Below, in pieces: positions 24,167 to 27,588 of a stretch of 27,588 bases of DNA. The stretch lies in IMG/VR virus record IMGVR_UViG_3300025127_008157, positions 1 through 27,588 of that record. One strand, given 5' to 3'. The position numbers and the translations under genes were made by a program. The DNA is from a virus. The notes under the pieces are model-generated. The model saw only the letters and a list, made by a program, of their open reading frames with translations, searched no databases and was not told the origin of the DNA. The stretch's first letter is position 1. Each line of letters starts with the position of its first letter.

Positions 24167-25473
24167 TATAATACCTTTGATGCTAAAGTTGCAACCTTTG
24201 ATCTCTCGCCCTTCTTAAGTGTTATATGGCCAGAAAGATCGTAGGTTTTAAATTTTTCTACAGCGTATGACAATCCATTTGATGTTGCGTCAATATAAAC
24301 ATTGTCAATCTGTTCGATGTCGCCAGTTAACACAATCTTTGTATTTTCTCCGACACGTGTAATTATAGTCTTAAGTTCGTGAGTTGTTAAGTTTTGCGCC
24401 TCATCAATAATCATAAAACCGTTTGATATTGATCTACCACGAATATAAGTAAGAGCCTCAACCTGAATTGTTCCATTCTCAAAAAACATATCCATACTGT
24501 CTCTTTTGCCATTCATCAGAAACTCAATATTATCTTGGATGGGCATCAACCAAGGCATCATTTTTTCTTCCATCGTGCCTGGAAGATAGCCAATATCTTT
24601 TCCTAGTGGCTGTACAGGACGAGACACAACTAGTTTCTTGTATTGCTCCTGATCTAAGACCTGTTCTAGGCCCGCTGCGATAGCAAGCAGGGTCTTGCCA
24701 CAACCTGCGGCTCCAATAAGCGTAACGATAGGTATACTAGGGTCCATAAGCATATTAAAAGCAAACATTTGCTCCTTGTTACGAGGACGACAACCCCACA
24801 CACCTTTTTTGTAATCAACCAATTTTTTAATTGGTGTTGTTTTAGATTCAAATTTAGCCAAAGCAGTCTTTTTCTCATTTGTGCTGGACACCAGCATAAT
24901 AAATTCATTTGGTTGAAAATTGGTTTGCTCGTCGTCTAGGTATATTTCTTCACCTTCATAAAAACGATTAACAATCTGATCGTCAACAAGATGCTCTGTA
25001 TAGCCAACGTATAGTTCACTTTGATCTTCAATAATCTTTGCCGGCTCGTAATCTTCAGTTAGCATCTCTAGAGAGTCGCACTTAACTCTCATATTAATAT
25101 CTCTTGTAACTAAGATAATTTTTCTTTTTGGATTTGCAACTTGTTCGCTTAGAGCAGTAGCGATTATTTGATTGTCTGCGCTTTGTACGTCACAACCAAT
25201 TGGCATCTGGTCATAATTAAATCCTTTAACAGATAATATGCCTAGGCCTTTATCTATTCGGACACCTTTATGAAGATTTCCTTTAGATCTTAGTTCATCT
25301 AAAATTCTAATTGTATTTCTAGCATTAAGACCAACACCATCTTGACGTTTTTTGTGTTTATCAATCTCGTCGAGCACTTTTAAAGGGATAACAATATCAT
25401 TATTTTTATACTCATAAATTGAATTTGAGTTGGTTAAAAACACGTTCGTATCCAGTATGTAAATTTTTTTCAT
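24166..25473 (-). CDS. PIN-PhoH fusion ATPase
   Basis: Residues 1-130 are a PIN domain, with metal-binding candidates Asp8, Glu36, Asp100 and Asp125, and residues 215-435 are a PhoH ATPase with Walker A GAAGCGKT (254-261) and Walker B MIIDEAQN (354-361) plus LTGDIEQID (382-390). The fusion is the PhoH2 type, in which an RNase-like PIN domain is linked to an RNA helicase-like ATPase. PhoH genes are very frequent in marine phages; the phosphate link in the name is not reliable. It is the first gene of the 25.5-kb minus-strand block and lies 33 bases from the divergent plus-strand protease gene. AGAGAG lies before the ATG, and a TATAAATA box on the same strand lies 44 bases upstream. Confidence 0.92.
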   Translation of the reverse strand: MKKIYILDTNVFLTNSNSIYEYKNNDIVIPLKVLDEIDKHKKRQDGVGLNARNTIRILDELRSKGNLHKGVRIDKGLGILSVKGFNYDQMPIGCDVQSADNQIIATALSEQVANPKRKIILVTRDINMRVKCDSLEMLTEDYEPAKIIEDQSELYVGYTEHLVDDQIVNRFYEGEEIYLDDEQTNFQPNEFIMLVSSTNEKKTALAKFESKTTPIKKLVDYKKGVWGCRPRNKEQMFAFNMLMDPSIPIVTLIGAAGCGKTLLAIAAGLEQVLDQEQYKKLVVSRPVQPLGKDIGYLPGTMEEKMMPWLMPIQDNIEFLMNGKRDSMDMFFENGTIQVEALTYIRGRSISNGFMIIDEAQNLTTHELKTIITRVGENTKIVLTGDIEQIDNVYIDATSNGLSYAVEKFKTYDLSGHITLKKGERSKVATLASKVL

Positions 25474-25506
25474 CTTAACTCTCTGTTCAAAAACTATTTA
25501 AGACAT

Positions 25507-26217
25507 ATGAATCGTTTATTTATATTATTTTTTGTTTTGGCTACCAGTTTCATAATAAATAGTTGTGCCGCACAAACTAATATAAATAAGTCTATGACGA
25601 ATGTTAAAAAGTCTATTGTAAAAATAGAAACGTGGGCTAGACTTGGTGCATGCGATGAAGAAGCAATGTCCTGTGGGGGCCTTACTTTAATATCTTCTGG
25701 CACAGGTGCTGTAATACTTTATGGTGGCAAAAAAGCAGTGCTAACTGCTGCTCACGTTTGTAAAGATGACAGACTAAGACAGATGGTTGCTGCAGCGGCT
25801 GGTGAAGTAGTGCTAAAAGCAATTGACAGAAACAACAAACAATATCGTATTGAGATAATGAAAGCAAATGATCAATATGATATATGCGTTCTTAAGCCGG
25901 CAGGTAGGCTACTTGAGCCTCCACACATTAGATTATCCAAAAAGATGCCTGAGTATGGTGAAGAAGTTTATAACTTAGCCGCTCCATCAGGCATTATTGA
26001 CGGAGAAATGGTGCCTATATTTCGTGGGAATTATCATGGAATTTCCAACGGCGTCGCTTTCTATAGTGTTCCAGCGATCGGGGGTTCTTCTGGAAGTCCA
26101 ATTTTAAATGTAAAAGGTGAACTTATAGGCGTACTTCACTCTGTACACTATAAATTTCATCATATTACACTAGCAACTTCGTATCCAGTAACTTGGAACT
26201 TTATTAAATTACCTTAA
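25507..26217 (+). CDS. Lipoprotein trypsin-like serine protease
   Basis: This is the only plus-strand gene in the window. Residues 1-19 are a lipoprotein signal peptide (hydrophobic core FILFFVLATSFII) ending in the lipobox-like INSC with Cys20, so the protein should be lipid-anchored outside the inner membrane. The rest is a chymotrypsin-fold protease: VLTAAHVC (His83), YDICVLK (Asp125) and IGGSSGSPIL (Ser195), giving a complete triad. Four further cysteines (49, 56, 85, 127) might form disulfides. No PDZ domain is present, so it is not a full HtrA. It could damage or modify host envelope proteins, or protect the infected cell. The start at 25507 is fixed by the signal peptide; AAGA is the only ribosome-like sequence before it. 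Confidence 0.85.
   Translation: MNRLFILFFVLATSFIINSCAAQTNINKSMTNVKKSIVKIETWARLGACDEEAMSCGGLTLISSGTGAVILYGGKKAVLTAAHVCKDDRLRQMVAAAAGEVVLKAIDRNNKQYRIEIMKANDQYDICVLKPAGRLLEPPHIRLSKKMPEYGEEVYNLAAPSGIIDGEMVPIFRGNYHGISNGVAFYSVPAIGGSSGSPILNVKGELIGVLHSVHYKFHHITLATSYPVTWNFIKLP
25517..25524 (-). promoter_or_regulatory. T4-type late promoter box candidate for PhoH
   Basis: The minus strand reads TATAAATA here, identical to the T4 late promoter -10 consensus recognised by gp55, and a gp55-like gene lies in this window. Transcription would start near 25507, leaving about 33 bases of leader before the PhoH ATG. However, five copies of this octamer on both strands were found in the window, about what an AT-rich sequence would give by chance, and this one sits in the first codons of the protease gene. 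Position alone makes it notable. Confidence 0.3.
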
Positions 26218-26346
26218 TTAAAGACTTACTTTTATTACTATCATCAAGTAAGCCAACATTAAGAGAAGCATAGCTATATCTTTAACAGTTAATACTGCTT
26301 GTTTAGACCAAAACAAAGCAGTACTTAGTGCTTTTACCAAACGCAT
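26218..26346 (-). CDS. Small membrane peptide (42 aa), too short for usual gene calls
   Basis: An ATG at 26346 is preceded by a perfect GGAGG 9 bases away, and the frame stays open for 42 residues, ending in TAA immediately beside the stop codon of the protease on the other strand. The N-terminal part MRLVKALSTALFWSKQ is basic; residues about 22-41 (KDIAMLLLMLAYLMIVIKVS) form a single membrane-spanning helix. This fits a small phage membrane protein such as a lysis modulator or regulatory peptide. A stable hairpin lies just before the ribosome site. The family is unknown. Confidence 0.65.
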   Translation of the reverse strand: MRLVKALSTALFWSKQAVLTVKDIAMLLLMLAYLMIVIKVSL

Positions 26347-26362
26347 AATACACGACCTCCAT

Positions 26363-26377
26363 GCAACAGAGTGTTGC
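26363..26377 (-). promoter_or_regulatory. Hairpin just upstream of the small membrane ORF
   Basis: The minus strand reads GCAACA-CTC-TGTTGC, a perfect 6-bp stem with a 3-base loop, ending 2 bases before the GGAGG ribosome site of the 42-aa ORF. It may stabilise that mRNA end or control access to the ribosome site. The stem is short; no known motif is recognised. Confidence 0.4.
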
Positions 26378-26385
26378 TATACAAA

Positions 26386-26399
26386 AGAGCCTAGGCTCT
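26386..26399 (-). terminator. Possible weak intrinsic terminator
   Basis: The minus strand reads AGAGC-CTAG-GCTCT followed by TTTGTA, a 5-bp stem and 4-base loop merging into a run of four T. It lies about 20 bases after the stop of the 91-aa gene, the right place for the end of that short operon. The stem is short, so termination would be inefficient. Confidence 0.35.
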
Positions 26400-26418
26400 A
26401 AAATAATTATACATTAAA

Positions 26419-26694
26419 TTAAAACTTAAGCAAATTTATATGCTCTATTCCGTGAAAAATATTTTCTGAAATAGATCTCATGGCAGTTACAGCAATATCT
26501 AAATTTGTATACTTGCCACAATACTTGTCTGGGTATACGTGTGTTACATATTCTACTTTTATAGATTCTTTAGGATGACAATCTGTTAAACCAAGATCTG
26601 TATACTTTCTTTCTATCCACCCAAGACACATTCCATCTATCCATATATAAAATATATTTGCGTTGATAGAGTGTGCTTTTACTTTATAATTCAT
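26419..26694 (-). CDS. Unknown protein (91 aa)
   Basis: A 91-residue protein with a beta-rich N-terminus (ANIFYIWIDGMCLGWIERKY) and a helix near the end (IAVTAMRSISENIFHGI). No motif is recognised. It overlaps the zinc-ribbon gene by ATGA, so the two are translationally coupled and may work together. Confidence 0.65.
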   Translation of the reverse strand: MNYKVKAHSINANIFYIWIDGMCLGWIERKYTDLGLTDCHPKESIKVEYVTHVYPDKYCGKYTNLDIAVTAMRSISENIFHGIEHINLLKF

Positions 26695-26951
26695 TCACCA
26701 AAGCCTAACTTTTTAGTTTTTTTACTTTCTTCTTTCTTTTTTCGAAACTCTTCAAATTGAGAGATTTCTACTATGTTTGGATATGATGTTTTATAATTGA
26801 TAGTGATAAGCCCTCTTAATTTTGATGGAGCAACACTATCGATAAATTTAACTTGTATATTTCCACACTCGCACCCTAAATTGTTATGATCATGATTGAT
26901 ATCAGATGCAATCATCTTTGTTCCACATTCAACGCATTCAATCGTAGTCAA
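26691..26951 (-). CDS. Small zinc-ribbon protein with TTG start
   Basis: Cys6 and Cys9 (CVEC) with Cys27 and Cys29 (CEC) form a likely zinc-binding knuckle; His20 and His22 lie between them. The rest holds a beta segment and a Lys-rich helix (FEEFRKKKEESKKTKK), consistent with nucleic acid or protein binding. The start is TTG, supported by AAAGGA with 8 bases of spacing. It begins 39 bases after the tRNA 3' end. Confidence 0.65.
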   Translation of the reverse strand: MTTIECVECGTKMIASDINHDHNNLGCECGNIQVKFIDSVAPSKLRGLITINYKTSYPNIVEISQFEEFRKKKEESKKTKKLGFGE

Positions 26952-26990
26952 GTTAAAATTCCTTTATATAAATAGAAACACCATATAAAA

Positions 26991-27067
26991 TGGTTGGCTC
27001 GGTGGGACTTGAACCCACGACTACGACCTTATAAGAGCCGCGCTCTAACCTGCTGAGCTACGAGCCA
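26991..27067 (-). tRNA. tRNA-Ile (anticodon UAU)
   Basis: The cloverleaf closes fully: acceptor stem TGGCTCG/CGAGCCA, D stem GCTC/GAGC, anticodon stem CGGCT/GGTCG with G-U pairs, anticodon loop CTTATAA, and T arm GTGGG-TTCAAGT-CCCAC. The anticodon TAT reads the AUA isoleucine codon, which is used freely in these AT-rich genes and is often poorly served in hosts. Discriminator A and CCA are encoded in the DNA. The 5' end lies directly after the stop codon of the 56-aa ORF. Confidence 0.93.
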
Positions 27068-27238
27068 TCAGTCTAAAAGAAGCTGTTTTTTATTGGAACT
27101 ACTTTCTTTCAGGTTTTTTTCTTCTTGCATTTCTTCATATTGAAGCTTTGCTAGATGAGGATATAAATCAAATACTTGCGGTAGCGTCAAATTTTGTTCT
27201 ATCTGTATTCTTTTTATTTCGTCGTTTACCTTTCCCAT
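27068..27238 (-). CDS. Short ORF (56 aa) between the 107-aa gene and the tRNA
   Basis: An ATG at 27238 with AAAGGAA upstream opens a 56-residue frame, below common size cut-offs. It is helical and charged, with LPQVFDLYPHLAKLQYEEMQ as the core. Its first 71 bases overlap the end of the 107-aa gene in another frame, and its TGA abuts the tRNA 5' end. The ribosome site, position and sensible composition make it a likely gene, but the long overlap leaves doubt. Confidence 0.5.
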   Translation of the reverse strand: MGKVNDEIKRIQIEQNLTLPQVFDLYPHLAKLQYEEMQEEKNLKESSSNKKQLLLD

Positions 27239-27491
27239 TTTTAGTAGTTTCCTTTTTTACTTCTTTTGTTGGCTCAAAGTCAGGGTGTAGTCTAGTCTTA
27301 ACCATAAACTGTTGTCTAGCATTAGACCACTTGACTTTAACTTGCATGCCTTTATGCTGCTCGCTTCCTTCCCATATGCGATTAAGTTTCTGCCTTACTC
27401 CATCGGCTTCTTCAAAGGACGCATAAAATCCTTCATTTTTCCACGGTTTGCCTGGTTTAACAACAGGCTTAATTTCTTCTGTCTCTTCCAA
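27168..27491 (-). CDS. Unknown basic phage protein (107 aa) with TTG start
   Basis: The start is TTG at 27491, with AAAGGAG at good spacing; no ATG is available nearby in frame. The core KPWKNEGFYASFEEADGVRQ and MQVKVKWSNARQQFMVKTRL looks like a small alpha/beta fold, and the tail is strongly basic (KNGKGKRRNKKNTDR), suggesting nucleic acid binding. I do not recognise the family. It is the first gene of the short minus-strand cluster. Confidence 0.7.
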   Translation of the reverse strand: MEETEEIKPVVKPGKPWKNEGFYASFEEADGVRQKLNRIWEGSEQHKGMQVKVKWSNARQQFMVKTRLHPDFEPTKEVKKETTKNGKGKRRNKKNTDRTKFDATASI

Positions 27492-27555
27492 AATTAACTC
27501 CTTTAGATTAAATTATAATAACTTATTTACATAATATAAAATATTATTATAATAT

Positions 27556-27585
27556 ATTATAAATTAATTCTTTCTTTCTTTTCAA
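27556..27585 (-). promoter_or_regulatory. Sigma70-like promoter candidate at the right edge
   Basis: On the minus strand TTGAAA (27585-27580) and TATAAT (27561-27556) are 18 bases apart, a good host sigma70 match, and would start RNA about 57 bases before the 107-aa gene. The region 27498-27588 is almost all A and T and carries further TATAAT copies, so the match could be chance. No other gene is visible in this stretch. Confidence 0.4.
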
Positions 27586-27588
27586 TAT

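Noticed and set aside
26225-26252. 7-bp inverted repeat CTTACTT/AAGTAAG as terminator for the protease
   Set aside because: It has a 14-base loop, no GC-rich stem and no T run, and it lies inside the 42-aa ORF.
1-27588. CRISPR arrays, insertion sequences or long repeats
   Set aside because: No regularly spaced repeats, transposase motifs or terminal inverted repeats were seen on reading through the window.

Overview
The window looks like part of the genome of a tailed phage (Caudoviricetes) with a T4-like myovirus lifestyle, probably infecting a Gram-negative, AT-rich and possibly marine bacterium. The phage call rests on: tightly packed genes with 1-4 base start/stop overlaps, a T4 gp55-like late sigma factor, a 1223-residue baseplate/hub-type protein with an OB-like N-terminus and a peptidoglycan endopeptidase C-terminus, a PhoH-family ATPase, a Cas4/RecB-like nuclease, many small unknown ORFs and a CCA-encoding tRNA-Ile(UAU). 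The Gram-negative host is inferred from LPS-type heptose genes. No homology search was run; assignments come from motifs read by eye.

Layout. Nearly everything is on the minus strand, so transcription runs from high to low coordinates. (1) 26.2-27.6 kb: a short minus-strand cluster with a promoter-like sequence at the edge, a 107-aa protein, an unlisted 56-aa ORF, the tRNA, a zinc-ribbon protein, a 91-aa protein, a possible terminator, and an unlisted 42-aa membrane peptide with a perfect Shine-Dalgarno sequence. (2) 25507-26217: the only plus-strand gene, a lipoprotein with a trypsin-like catalytic triad. (3) 25473 down to base 1: about 25.5 kb of minus-strand genes without a strand switch. 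It opens with PIN-PhoH, an unknown, a HEYSH metallopeptidase, another unknown and the nuclease. It then runs through about 14 kb of sugar genes (22132-8102), five small genes including a FmdB-like zinc ribbon, the gp55-like sigma factor, and virion structural genes that run off the left edge.

The sugar block holds 15 genes: seven glycosyltransferase-like proteins (three GT4-type, one further GT4-like, two GT9/heptosyltransferase-like, one CgeB-like), an HldE-type heptose kinase and nucleotidyltransferase as separate genes, a small HAD phosphatase, a cupin, a sugar N-formyltransferase-like protein, two NAD-dependent sugar epimerase/dehydratases, a DegT-type aminotransferase, a radical SAM protein with a SPASM-like tail, and a shortened UDP-glucose dehydrogenase-like protein. 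Together they read as a route to activated heptose-like and 4-amino/4-formamido-deoxy sugars plus the enzymes to polymerise or attach them. The acceptor (host surface polysaccharide, virion protein or something else) cannot be told from the sequence. This block, placed between replication-type genes and late structural genes, is the strongest candidate for an undescribed system here.

The late sigma factor and structural genes lie downstream of the sugar genes on the same strand, and no convincing terminator was seen between them, so the sugar genes may be expressed in the middle-to-late programme.
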